From an uncultured Opitutia bacterium (GTDB lineage Bacteria > Verrucomicrobiota > Verrucomicrobiia > Opitutales > UBA953), in assembly GCA_903895475.1 (NCBI GenBank), contig CAITUF010000034.1:1-8499 (forward strand): 8,499 bases of DNA, in the 5' to 3' direction. Positions 1-8,457 of this stretch are shown here, one piece after another (the stretch's first letter is position 1; each line of letters starts with the position of its first letter). Below the pieces are notes generated by a model, which did no database searches, had not been told where the DNA came from, and was given only the letters and a program-made list of their open reading frames with translations. Made by a program: the position numbers and the translations under genes.

Positions 1-39
1 GCCGAAGGTTGTCCAGCGGGTCGCCGGAGGTTTTTTAAA

Positions 40-67
40 ATAATATAACCCCTCGATTTACGGGCAA
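40..67 (-). promoter_or_regulatory. possible leftward promoter in an A/T-rich patch
   Basis: Positions 31-48 are 18 consecutive A/T bases in otherwise GC-rich DNA. Read on the minus strand, TTGCCC (62-67) and TATTAT (40-45) are separated by 16 bases and match the sigma-70 consensus hexamers at 4/6 and 5/6. This would drive a gene lying to the left, outside the window. The -35 box touches the U-tract of the hppA terminator, so the next leftward unit would start right where hppA transcription ends. No gene is visible to confirm it, and a promoter call from two hexamers alone is weak. Confidence 0.3.
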
Positions 68-95
68 AAAGAAGGGCTCCCCAGTCGGGGAGCCC
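66..95 (-). terminator. rho-independent terminator of hppA
   Basis: A perfect 9-base-pair stem (GGGCTCCCC at 74-82 with GGGGAGCCC at 87-95) closes a 4-base loop. On the minus strand it is followed by TTCTTTTT (66-73). It begins about 23 bases after the hppA stop codon. Stem, loop and U-tract are in the right order only for minus-strand transcription, so it is assigned to hppA. Confidence 0.88.
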
Positions 96-118
96 TCGGG
101 GGCCGTCGACCAGCTGGG

Positions 119-2545
<2,427 letters not shown>

Positions 2546-2561
2546 GGTAGGGGTAGGGGGA

Positions 2562-2582
2562 TTGACCGCGGGGCGCGGTCAA
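2562..2582 (-). promoter_or_regulatory. perfect inverted repeat in the hppA leader
   Basis: TTGACCGCG (2562-2570) and CGCGGTCAA (2574-2582) are exact reverse complements around GGG, ending 16 bases upstream of the hppA ATG. In RNA this makes a stable 9-base-pair hairpin; in DNA it is a possible operator. A weak minus-strand -10 (GATAAT, 2600-2605) without a convincing -35 lies just upstream, which would place the dyad inside the 5' leader. There is no U-tract after it, so a terminator is unlikely. Its function is unknown. Confidence 0.45.
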
Positions 2583-2666
2583 GGTATCTGTTCTCGGAGA
2601 TTATCCCGCGGACTGCGAGGGGAATCTCCCCCTGGACGCCGTCATTTATTGTCTAATAGACGCCGG

Positions 2667-4592
2667 TCAGTCCAGGAGGTTGGCCTTTAGGAAGAGGACC
2701 GTGGCTTGGAATTGGAAGTCGGCATTCGACTTCTTCGCGAAGCCGTGGCCTTCGTCGTTCGCCATCACGAACCAGACGCGTCCGCCCTGGGCCCGGATGG
2801 CGTCCCGCATGCGCTCCGCCTCGGTGAAGGGGACGCGGGGGTCATTGCGCCCTTGGATGATAAGCAGGGGCGCGCGGATCCGGTCGGCGTGGTTCGCAGG
2901 TGAGATGCGCTCAAGGAAGGCGCGGACCTCGGGCTTAGTTTCATCGCCGTACTCCAGCCGGCGATTGGCACGGCGGTAATCCGCAGTGTCCCGCAGGAAG
3001 GTGACGAAGTTGGCAATGCCGACATTGTCGATGCCGCAACGGAAGCGGTCAGGGTAGTTCGTGAGGCAAGCTAGGCTCATGAAGCCACCGTAGCTGCCGC
3101 CGTAAACCGCGACGCGCTTGGGGTCGAGGCGATCGGATTTGGCGACCCAATCGAGTACGGCGCTGACGTCCTTCACCGCATCCTCACGCTTAATCGTGTC
3201 GTCGAGGCTCAGGAAGGTGCGTCCATAGCCAGTCGAGCCACGGATGTTTGGATAGACTAGCGCCACGCCGAGTTCGTTGAGGTAATAGAGTGCCGAGCCG
3301 CGGTAGCCCGGGCGCGACTGACCTTCCGGCCCGCCGTGGAAGAGCATCAGCACGGGGCGCTTCCCCGGAAACTTCTTGGCGTCCGGGTAGTAGACTAAGG
3401 AGGGGATGCTGAGCCCATCGAAGCTCGGCGTGCGTACGACTTCTGGCTGGGTCACGGGGATTTCCTTTCTGGGCTTCGTCGTCCGGTTCGTCCAGCGGGT
3501 GAGTGCCCCCGCATCGAGATCCAGCGACCAAGCATCGCTGGCGGAGTCTTCGCTGTTCAAGGTGAAGCCGAGCTCATGGCTGCCCGCGCGCCAAGCGAGG
3601 TTGCTGAGGACGCCGGGCTTGAGGGTTGGTACGGGGATTTCTTTGCCGGTCTCAAGGTTCCAGCAACGCAGTTGCGAGAAACCTTCCACGTTCATAGCGA
3701 AGGCGAGGCGCTTACCATTAGATGACACGGCGAGCTCTTCGGCGTCCCACTTCGGTTCTGATACCAAGAGGGTGAGTTTCCCGGTCGCGACTTCGAGGCG
3801 CATCACGGAAAGGAAGTCGGACCCATGGTTGGTCAAGGCATAGATCGCTTGGTCGCCTTCGGCGAAGACGGCTTGCTGGTAGAGGCAGGTGACACCTTTC
3901 GGACTGACTTGCGTGCGTTTGCCCGTGGCCACTTCCACGGTCCACAGGCGGGACGCGGCGTTGCCGAGGCTCTGCCGAACGAGCAAGGACTTGCCGTCCG
4001 CGGTCCAGTCGACTGGTGCCCAGCCGCCGGCGTCCAGGCGGACGAGTTCGCGCGGCTCGCCGAGACTTCGTGCATCGGCGATGAGGATGTCGCTGTCTTT
4101 GCCATTACGTCGATTAGAGCTGAAAGCAATCAGCGTGCCATCCTTGGACCAAGTCGCGTCGGTGTTGCGTGACTTACCGTCCGTCAGGCGCCGGGGTGCC
4201 TGCTCGGGGTGGGCCGCATCCGTCAGCCAAAGCTGGAAGTTTTCATCGCCGCCTTTGTCCGCGGAATAAAGCAGGCGCGTGCCCTTGGGTTGGAACGAAC
4301 CGCTCCGCACCGTGTCGGGTCCGCGGGTGAGCGGGGTGCGCTTCGCGAGGGGCGCGGCCATCGAGTGCAGGTGGGAAGCATCACCACTGCGGGTGGTTAC
4401 CAAGATGGTGCGCTGGGTGGTGGCCCAGCCGCGGAAGCTGGCGCCACCGAGATTGGCGTAGGGCTCGAGCTCTGCCTTGAGTTCCGGGGTGATGGCCGGG
4501 ACACCTTCGACGACGAGGTTCGCGGGGTGCTGCGGGATTGCCTGGCAGGCGGACAGCAGGAGGAGTAGGCTGAGCAGGGCGGGGCGGACCAT
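2667..4592 (-). CDS. S9 family (prolyl oligopeptidase-like) serine peptidase, lipoprotein
   Basis: Predicted exported peptidase cleaving short peptides, of the dipeptidyl/acylaminoacyl-peptidase type. Numbered from the chosen start (641 residues), residues 1-16 form a lipoprotein signal with lipobox LSAC and lipidated Cys16. About 60-380 is a beta-propeller of PD40-type repeats (for example ATWSKDGTLIAFSSN and WTADGKSLL). The remainder is an alpha/beta hydrolase domain with HGGP (419-422), nucleophile Ser500 in GGSYGGF, Asp584 in GRNDPRVP and His616 in DEGHGF. All catalytic parts are present and the length is normal. The frame stays open 36 codons upstream to 4700, but that extension would bury the lipobox and overlap the divergent gene, so Met at 4592 is preferred. 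An in-frame ATG nine codons upstream is a weaker alternative. No Shine-Dalgarno is seen. Substrate specificity cannot be told. No clear terminator follows in the 121 bases before hppA, so readthrough into hppA is possible. Confidence 0.94.
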   Translation of the reverse strand: MVRPALLSLLLLLSACQAIPQHPANLVVEGVPAITPELKAELEPYANLGGASFRGWATTQRTILVTTRSGDASHLHSMAAPLAKRTPLTRGPDTVRSGSFQPKGTRLLYSADKGGDENFQLWLTDAAHPEQAPRRLTDGKSRNTDATWSKDGTLIAFSSNRRNGKDSDILIADARSLGEPRELVRLDAGGWAPVDWTADGKSLLVRQSLGNAASRLWTVEVATGKRTQVSPKGVTCLYQQAVFAEGDQAIYALTNHGSDFLSVMRLEVATGKLTLLVSEPKWDAEELAVSSNGKRLAFAMNVEGFSQLRCWNLETGKEIPVPTLKPGVLSNLAWRAGSHELGFTLNSEDSASDAWSLDLDAGALTRWTNRTTKPRKEIPVTQPEVVRTPSFDGLSIPSLVYYPDAKKFPGKRPVLMLFHGGPEGQSRPGYRGSALYYLNELGVALVYPNIRGSTGYGRTFLSLDDTIKREDAVKDVSAVLDWVAKSDRLDPKRVAVYGGSYGGFMSLACLTNYPDRFRCGIDNVGIANFVTFLRDTADYRRANRRLEYGDETKPEVRAFLERISPANHADRIRAPLLIIQGRNDPRVPFTEAERMRDAIRAQGGRVWFVMANDEGHGFAKKSNADFQFQATVLFLKANLLD

Positions 4593-4597
4593 GATGT

Positions 4598-4618
4598 TGT
4601 CATATAAATGGTATGACA
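4598..4618. promoter_or_regulatory. 7-7-7 dyad at the S9 peptidase start, possible operator
   Basis: TGTCATA (4598-4604) and TATGACA (4612-4618) are exact reverse complements with a 7-base spacer. The dyad ends 5 bases before the peptidase ATG. On the minus strand a weak promoter can be drawn: TCGACC (4626-4631, 4/6 to TTGACA), 17 bases, then TTTATA (4603-4608, 3/6). If that is right, the transcript would start almost at the ATG and the dyad would overlay the -10 box, a classic repressor position. The promoter match is poor and the regulator is unknown. Confidence 0.35.
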
Positions 4619-4664
4619 TTGGGCTGGTCGATGCCGAAGATGGCTCGCCACGCCTGAGCTCGGC

Positions 4665-4677
4665 CGCCAACTTGGCG
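4665..4677. repeat. 13-base palindrome before the alpha/beta hydrolase start
   Basis: CGCCAA (4665-4670), a central C, and TTGGCG (4672-4677) form a perfect odd palindrome ending 2 bases before the ATG at 4680. It lies where a ribosome binding site would normally be. It could be an operator or an initiation-region hairpin, or chance in GC-rich DNA. Confidence 0.3.
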
Positions 4678-4679
4678 TC

Positions 4680-5807
4680 ATGCATCGTCTGTTGCCCCAC
4701 ATGCTGCTTCTTTGCCTCGCTGGCTTGGCCTTGCCGGCCGCGGAAGGCATCACCCGTAGTCAGGCCGAAGCGGCCGTTGCGGCGATCACCGCCGAGCGGA
4801 CGGGTGAGCTCAAGAAAGAGCGCGGGCCCGAGGTCGCCGCGAAGGAACTAAAACTCGGCGACAAGTCTCTCCGCTGGTTGGAAAAGGAATTCAACCTCGC
4901 GCCAGAAGGTCAGCGGAGCCTGTGGATTTCGATGCACGGTGGCGGGGGTGCGCCGGCCACGGTTAATGACCAGCAGTGGAAAAACCAGATTCGTCTCTAT
5001 GCTCCGGCGGAGGGCATCGTCGTGGCACCCCGCGCTCCGACCAATACTTGGAATCTTTGGCACGAAGGGCACATCGACCCGATGTTCGCCCGTTTGATTG
5101 ATGATTTTGTCGCCGTGCGCGGCGTGCATCCCGCGAAGGTCTATCTCCTAGGCTATTCCGCCGGCGGCGACGGCGTCTGGCAATTAGCTCCGCGGATGCC
5201 CGATCGCTTTGCCGCTGCCGCGATGATGGCAGGCCATACCAATGGCGTGAACACACTCGGCGTGCGTAACCTGCCTTTTGCGATGTTCGTCGGCGGCGCT
5301 GACGCGGCCTACAATCGCAATAAAGTCGTCGCCGAGAAGATTGCCGAATTTGGTCGCCTGCGTGCGGAGGACCCCGAGGGCTATGAACACTTGGGCCGGG
5401 TCTACGAAGGCCTGCCCCATTGGATGAGCCTGAAGGATGCGGAGGCTTTGCCGTGGATGGCCAAGTTCACGCGCCAAGCCTGGCCGAAAAAGGTTATCTG
5501 GGTGCAGACGGGCGTGTCGCACCATAAATTCTATTGGCTCCAAGTGCCAGCGGACGCCACCAAGCCTGGCCAGAAGATGGTGGCCACCGTTAAGGGGCAG
5601 GCCATCGCGTTGACTGGCGACGTACCTAAAGGCACCGCCCTCCGCCTCAGCGATGCACTGCTCAATCTGGATGAGCCCGTGACCGTGTCGGTGAACGGCG
5701 TGCAGGTTTTTCAAGGCAAGGTCCCGCGGACGGAAGCCGTCATTCGCGCAGCGCTGACCGAGCGACTCGACCCCCCGCTTTGCCCCACCGCTTTACTGAC
5801 CCTCTGA
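4680..5807 (+). CDS. exported alpha/beta hydrolase (PHB depolymerase/esterase-like)
   Basis: A 375-residue secreted serine hydrolase, probably an esterase or carboxylesterase; the substrate is unknown. Residues 1-21 form a signal peptide (Arg3, hydrophobic LLLCLAGLAL, cleavage near LPAAEG). The catalytic fold has an oxyanion-loop motif HGGGG (86-90) and nucleophile Ser160 in GYSAGG. Likely His247 (GLPHWM) and Asp208 (GGADAAYN) complete the triad, although the Asp is a guess. Residues about 285-350 form a beta-rich C-terminal segment (VTVSVNGVQVFQGKV) like the small appended domain of related PVC-group hydrolases. The start at 4680 is preferred over Met8 (4701) because it supplies the positive charge of the signal peptide. 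There is no Shine-Dalgarno. It diverges from the S9 gene across 87 bases and is followed after one base by the DUF1080 gene, so the two are probably one transcript. Confidence 0.88.
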   Translation: MHRLLPHMLLLCLAGLALPAAEGITRSQAEAAVAAITAERTGELKKERGPEVAAKELKLGDKSLRWLEKEFNLAPEGQRSLWISMHGGGGAPATVNDQQWKNQIRLYAPAEGIVVAPRAPTNTWNLWHEGHIDPMFARLIDDFVAVRGVHPAKVYLLGYSAGGDGVWQLAPRMPDRFAAAAMMAGHTNGVNTLGVRNLPFAMFVGGADAAYNRNKVVAEKIAEFGRLRAEDPEGYEHLGRVYEGLPHWMSLKDAEALPWMAKFTRQAWPKKVIWVQTGVSHHKFYWLQVPADATKPGQKMVATVKGQAIALTGDVPKGTALRLSDALLNLDEPVTVSVNGVQVFQGKVPRTEAVIRAALTERLDPPLCPTALLTL

Positions 5808-5808
5808 T

Positions 5809-6483
5809 ATGAAAACCCTCCTCTGCTTATGCGGCCTCGCCGCTGTCCTCCGCGCCGCTCCGGCGAAGGATCCTTACCCGGTCTCGGCCCCGGCAATCGC
5901 AGTGACACATCCCGCGGCCGACGCGCCGGGTTTCACTCCATTGTTTAACGGCACAGACCTGGCGGGCTGGAAGACCAAGGGTAATTGGGTCTACGATACG
6001 GACGGGTCGGTCACGTTAAAGCCGCGGGCCGGTGAGACGGGCTGGAAGCGTTTTGATGCCTACCTCTTCACTGAAAAGAAATTCCGCGATTTCGTGCTCG
6101 ATCTCGAATTCAAGATCGAGCCTAAAGGTAATTCCGGCGTCTTCTTCTGTGTCGCTGACCCGCTGAATCCAGTGGATAAGGGCATCGAGCTTCAAGTGCT
6201 CGACACTTATGGCTTGGCCACGCCCGGCAACCATGACTGCGGCGGGATCATCAAGGCCATGGCCCCGGCCAAGAATATGGTCAAGCCAGTCGGTGAGTGG
6301 AATCGCTACACGCTTACACTCAAAGATCGCCTACTTCAGGTGGATTTTAACGGCCAGCGCATCATCCTCCTTAAGCTCGACGAATCGCCGATGAAGGATC
6401 GTCCCGCTGACGGCCATGTTGGTTTCCAGGACGAAGCGAAGCGCGTCTGGTATCGCGGCGTTCGCCTCCGTGAACTAAAATAG
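5809..6483 (+). CDS. exported DUF1080 / 3-keto-disaccharide hydrolase-like protein
   Basis: A 224-residue protein of the DUF1080 (PF06439) family, a concanavalin A-like beta-sandwich. Some members are reported to hydrolyse 3-keto-glycosides; others have no proven activity. Visible family marks are LFNGTDLAGW (45-54), GNSGVFF (107-113), ELQVLD (127-132), the CGGI segment (144-147) followed by GEWNRYTLT, and a closing GHVGFQDEAKRVWYRGVRL strand pair (202-220). Residues 1-17 look like a signal peptide (hydrophobic LLCLCGLAAVL, cleavage near RAAP), so it acts outside the cytoplasm. The ATG lies one base after the upstream TGA (TGATATG) with no Shine-Dalgarno, which points to translational coupling with the alpha/beta hydrolase. 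The pairing suggests joint processing of an esterified or oxidised glycan, but no oxidoreductase that would create a 3-keto sugar is in the window. The gene ends one base from a convergent gene. Confidence 0.92.
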   Translation: MKTLLCLCGLAAVLRAAPAKDPYPVSAPAIAVTHPAADAPGFTPLFNGTDLAGWKTKGNWVYDTDGSVTLKPRAGETGWKRFDAYLFTEKKFRDFVLDLEFKIEPKGNSGVFFCVADPLNPVDKGIELQVLDTYGLATPGNHDCGGIIKAMAPAKNMVKPVGEWNRYTLTLKDRLLQVDFNGQRIILLKLDESPMKDRPADGHVGFQDEAKRVWYRGVRLRELK

Positions 6484-6484
6484 T

Positions 6485-7126
6485 TCAGCGCCGCCAGCGT
6501 TGGCTCAGGAGCCAAGCACCGATGGGGAGGCCGGCACTCAGGGCCAGCGCGAGGCCTTCGCGGTCCTCCGCCAACGTGCCAACCCAAGCGAAGGTCAGGC
6601 CCAGGGGGACGCTGCCGACCATAAGAGCCCAGAAGAAGGTGCGGAAGGGCATGCGCGCCAAGCCGGCTAAGCAGGCCACCGCCTCCGGCAGGATGGGCAA
6701 CCACCGAGAGGTCAGGACGAGCCACGCGCCGCCGCGGGCAAAGAGCTCTTCGGTGCGGACGAGGCTGTCTTCGCCAGCGATCCAAATCGCCGCCGGTCGG
6801 CCCGCCCAGCGGGCTAAGCCGTAGGCGGTCAGCCCCGCGAGCATCGAACCTAAGATGGAGAGCAGGCCACCGACCCAAAAGCCATAGGTCGCACCCAGCG
6901 CGGACATGACGATCGTGCTGGGAATGGGTAACGCGATATCAGCGACCAGTAGGCCAACACCGGCCGCTGCCGCCCACGGGCCGAGTTCCCGGAGCCATGT
7001 GAGCGTACCAACGAGACTGAAAGAGCGCTCAAAGGCTTCGCCCCAAATTAGCCACGGCCCAATCGTGCCCACCAGTAACAGCGCCACGAGGGTGGCGAGC
7101 ACGCGGTGTCCTCGAGTGAATTTCAT
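6485..7126 (-). CDS. VTT-domain membrane protein (TVP38/TMEM64, DedA-related)
   Basis: A 213-residue inner-membrane protein with about five to six hydrophobic segments. The SNARE-associated/VTT core runs from about 57 to 170: the re-entrant-loop motif DIALPIPST (63-71), a glycine-rich stretch (ALGATYGFWVGGLL), and the second conserved half SRWLPILPEAV (140-150) with GLARMPFRTFF. This pattern fits the TVP38/TMEM64 branch better than classical DedA. The family has been linked to lipid scrambling and to membrane homeostasis, but the role here is not known. The ATG overlaps the cupin stop (ATGA, 7123-7126), so it is the second gene of a coupled pair. It converges on the DUF1080 gene with one base between stop codons and no terminator between. 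Confidence 0.87.
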   Translation of the reverse strand: MKFTRGHRVLATLVALLLVGTIGPWLIWGEAFERSFSLVGTLTWLRELGPWAAAAGVGLLVADIALPIPSTIVMSALGATYGFWVGGLLSILGSMLAGLTAYGLARWAGRPAAIWIAGEDSLVRTEELFARGGAWLVLTSRWLPILPEAVACLAGLARMPFRTFFWALMVGSVPLGLTFAWVGTLAEDREGLALALSAGLPIGAWLLSQRWRR

Positions 7127-7533
7127 CGCGAGCCGCGTAGGCTCTTCCAGGGCTCTTGGTCACTGACGTCTACCATAAAGGGTCCTTGGCTGTCGCCGGG
7201 CGAAAGGATCGCGAGAATCGTGGCGTCGGCTTGCGAGCTGTTAAAGGTCGCGTGCACCAGTCCAGCGGGGATGTGCGCGCTTTCGCCCGCCTTGAGGATG
7301 CGGCATTCTGCTTCAACCCACTGCTCCACTTCTCCCTTGAGTACGTAGATCATCTCTTCGAGCTCGGGGTGGGTGTGGAAGTTGTGACCTTCCCCCGCCG
7401 GCAGCGTGGCTTCACAGACTTGTAGGGCCTTGGCTTCGGTCACGCCCGGTCGGCAGAGCCAGTAATTCGTCCGGCCTTTATACTCTTCCTTCAGGGCGTT
7501 GGCGGGGGTCACGAAGCGCAAGTTTGGGCTCAT
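7123..7533 (-). CDS. small single-domain cupin, probably metal-binding
   Basis: A 136-residue cytoplasmic protein with both cupin motifs intact. Motif 1 fits G-x5-HxH-x4-E-x6-G (Gly47, His53, His55, Glu60, Gly67) and motif 2 fits G-x5-PxG-x2-H-x3-N (Gly83, Pro89, Gly91, His94, Asn98). His53, His55, Glu60 and His94 would hold one metal ion. No signal peptide is seen. The length is normal for a stand-alone cupin. The reaction or ligand cannot be told: such proteins include isomerases, dioxygenases and sugar-binding regulators. It leads a two-gene unit with the VTT membrane protein. The start has a weak AGG eight bases upstream, the closest thing to a Shine-Dalgarno in the window. It diverges from the SGNH hydrolase gene over 109 bases. 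Confidence 0.88.
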   Translation of the reverse strand: MSPNLRFVTPANALKEEYKGRTNYWLCRPGVTEAKALQVCEATLPAGEGHNFHTHPELEEMIYVLKGEVEQWVEAECRILKAGESAHIPAGLVHATFNSSQADATILAILSPGDSQGPFMVDVSDQEPWKSLRGSR

Positions 7534-7642
7534 TTCCGCAACCTAGCGTCATTTAGGGCGGGGGAGCAAGAATGCACCTGCGGGTCACTGTTGACTCCGG
7601 TAGGTCGCCGTCCGAAATGAAGGGTCTACCCCAAATATCCCG
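7534..7642. promoter_or_regulatory. divergent promoter region, cupin / SGNH hydrolase
   Basis: These 109 bases must hold the start signals for both flanking genes. On the plus strand TTGACT (7591-7596) is a 5/6 match to a -35 box, but no good -10 lies 16-18 bases downstream. The run before the SGNH ATG (AAATATCCCG) holds no Shine-Dalgarno. No convincing promoter for the cupin side was found. No operator-like dyad of more than 8 bases was seen. Confidence 0.3.
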
Positions 7643-8440
7643 ATGAAATCCAAACTCTCCATTCTCATGGGCCTCTCCCTACTGGCTCAGGTTTCTCTCT
7701 TTGGCGCCGACGAGGCGAAGAAGCCTGCCGCCGATGCGGCCAAGGTCGCCGTCAAGGCCGCCGCCCCGAAGGCTCCAGCGCAACCAGCTGATGTCGCCGC
7801 CCCGAAGGTCGGAGCTGATGGTAAGATCCAAGCTGGCTTCCAGAAGTCCCACGATGCCTTCGTGGAAATCGCCAAGAAGGGTGAGGCCCAGGTCGTGTTT
7901 CTCGGTGACTCCATCACCGCTGGCTGGAACGGCCAGAAGGCCCTCTTCGAAAAAGAGTATGCCCAATATAAGGCCGCTAACTTCGGCATCGGTGGCGACC
8001 GCACCCAGCATGTGCTCTGGCGCGTCGAGAACGGTGAATTCGAAGGCATCAAGCCGAAGGTCGTCGTCCTCATGATCGGCACCAATAACAGCGGCGTCGG
8101 CGAGAACTCGGTCGAACAGATCGCCGCCGGTATCAAGAATATCATCGCGGCTATCCATAAGCGCACGCCTGACACCAAGGTCCTCCTCCTCGCTATCTTC
8201 CCGCGCGGGGCTGGTGAAACCGGCAACCCTGGTCGCACCAAGAATAAGGCCGTGAATGAACTCATCGCTAAGTTCCACGACGGCAAGAAGGTCCACTACT
8301 TCGATATCGGCGCCAAGTTCCTCGCTGCCGACGGCACGCTCTCTAAGGAAATCATGCCTGACCAGTTGCACCTCAACGCCAAGGGCTATCAGATTGAAGC
8401 GGACGCCATCCGCGAGAAGCTCGCCGAACTCGCTAAGTAA
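7643..8440 (+). CDS. exported SGNH/GDSL hydrolase, PAF-acetylhydrolase-like
   Basis: A 265-residue esterase or acetylhydrolase of the SGNH superfamily. Blocks are complete: GDSIT (88-92) with Ser90, GIGGDRTQHVLWR (115-127) with oxyanion Gly118, GTNN (146-149) with Asn148, and PDQLHL (239-244) with Asp240 and His243. The second and third blocks resemble the catalytic subunits of the platelet-activating-factor acetylhydrolase IB family, so deacetylation of a sugar or lipid is the best guess. Residues 1-21 form a signal peptide (SILMGLSLLAQVSLFGA). Residues 23-62 are an Ala/Lys/Pro-rich linker that precedes the catalytic domain, so the enzyme probably works outside the cytoplasm. Codon choice is strongly biased to C-ending codons, AAG and CGC, hinting at good expression. 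No Shine-Dalgarno is seen. It is probably transcribed alone, with a strong palindromic terminator 17 bases after the stop. Confidence 0.93.
   Translation: MKSKLSILMGLSLLAQVSLFGADEAKKPAADAAKVAVKAAAPKAPAQPADVAAPKVGADGKIQAGFQKSHDAFVEIAKKGEAQVVFLGDSITAGWNGQKALFEKEYAQYKAANFGIGGDRTQHVLWRVENGEFEGIKPKVVVLMIGTNNSGVGENSVEQIAAGIKNIIAAIHKRTPDTKVLLLAIFPRGAGETGNPGRTKNKAVNELIAKFHDGKKVHYFDIGAKFLAADGTLSKEIMPDQLHLNAKGYQIEADAIREKLAELAK
7760..7808 (+). repeat. in-frame 13-base direct repeat in the SGNH linker
   Basis: GCCGCCCCGAAGG occurs at 7760-7772 and again at 7796-7808, exactly 36 bases (12 codons) apart in the same frame. It encodes AAPK twice in the Ala/Lys/Pro-rich linker. It looks like a decayed tandem duplication or shared codon use in low-complexity sequence, and marks the linker as length-variable rather than structured. 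Confidence 0.55.
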
Positions 8441-8457
8441 GCCATCCCGTCCCGATA

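Noticed and set aside
2617..2632. GGGGA/TCCCC hairpin downstream of the S9 gene as its terminator
   Set aside because: Only five pairs and no U-tract on the minus strand; probably chance in G/C-rich sequence.
2635..2669. Near-direct repeat GACGCCGTCA / GACGCCGGTCA beyond the S9 stop
   Set aside because: The copies differ by a one-base insertion and the second overlaps the S9 stop codon; no reason to treat it as an operator.
4593..4700. 36-codon upstream extension of the S9 peptidase
   Set aside because: It would place the lipoprotein signal in the middle of the chain and overlap the start of the divergent hydrolase; the lipobox right after Met at 4592 decides the start.
6500..6515. Short hairpin TTGGCTC-AG-GAGCCAA just past the DUF1080 stop as a terminator
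   Set aside because: The arms are perfect but the loop is only 2 bases and no T-run follows on either strand; it lies within the VTT coding end.
7591..7596. TTGACT as a confident SGNH promoter
   Set aside because: No -10 hexamer of at least 4/6 lies at the right distance, so it is noted only as part of the divergent region.
7679..8371. Minus-strand open frame of 230 codons opposite the SGNH hydrolase gene
   Set aside because: The SGNH gene has every catalytic block; the antisense frame is a by-product of its C-ending codon bias and shows no known domain.
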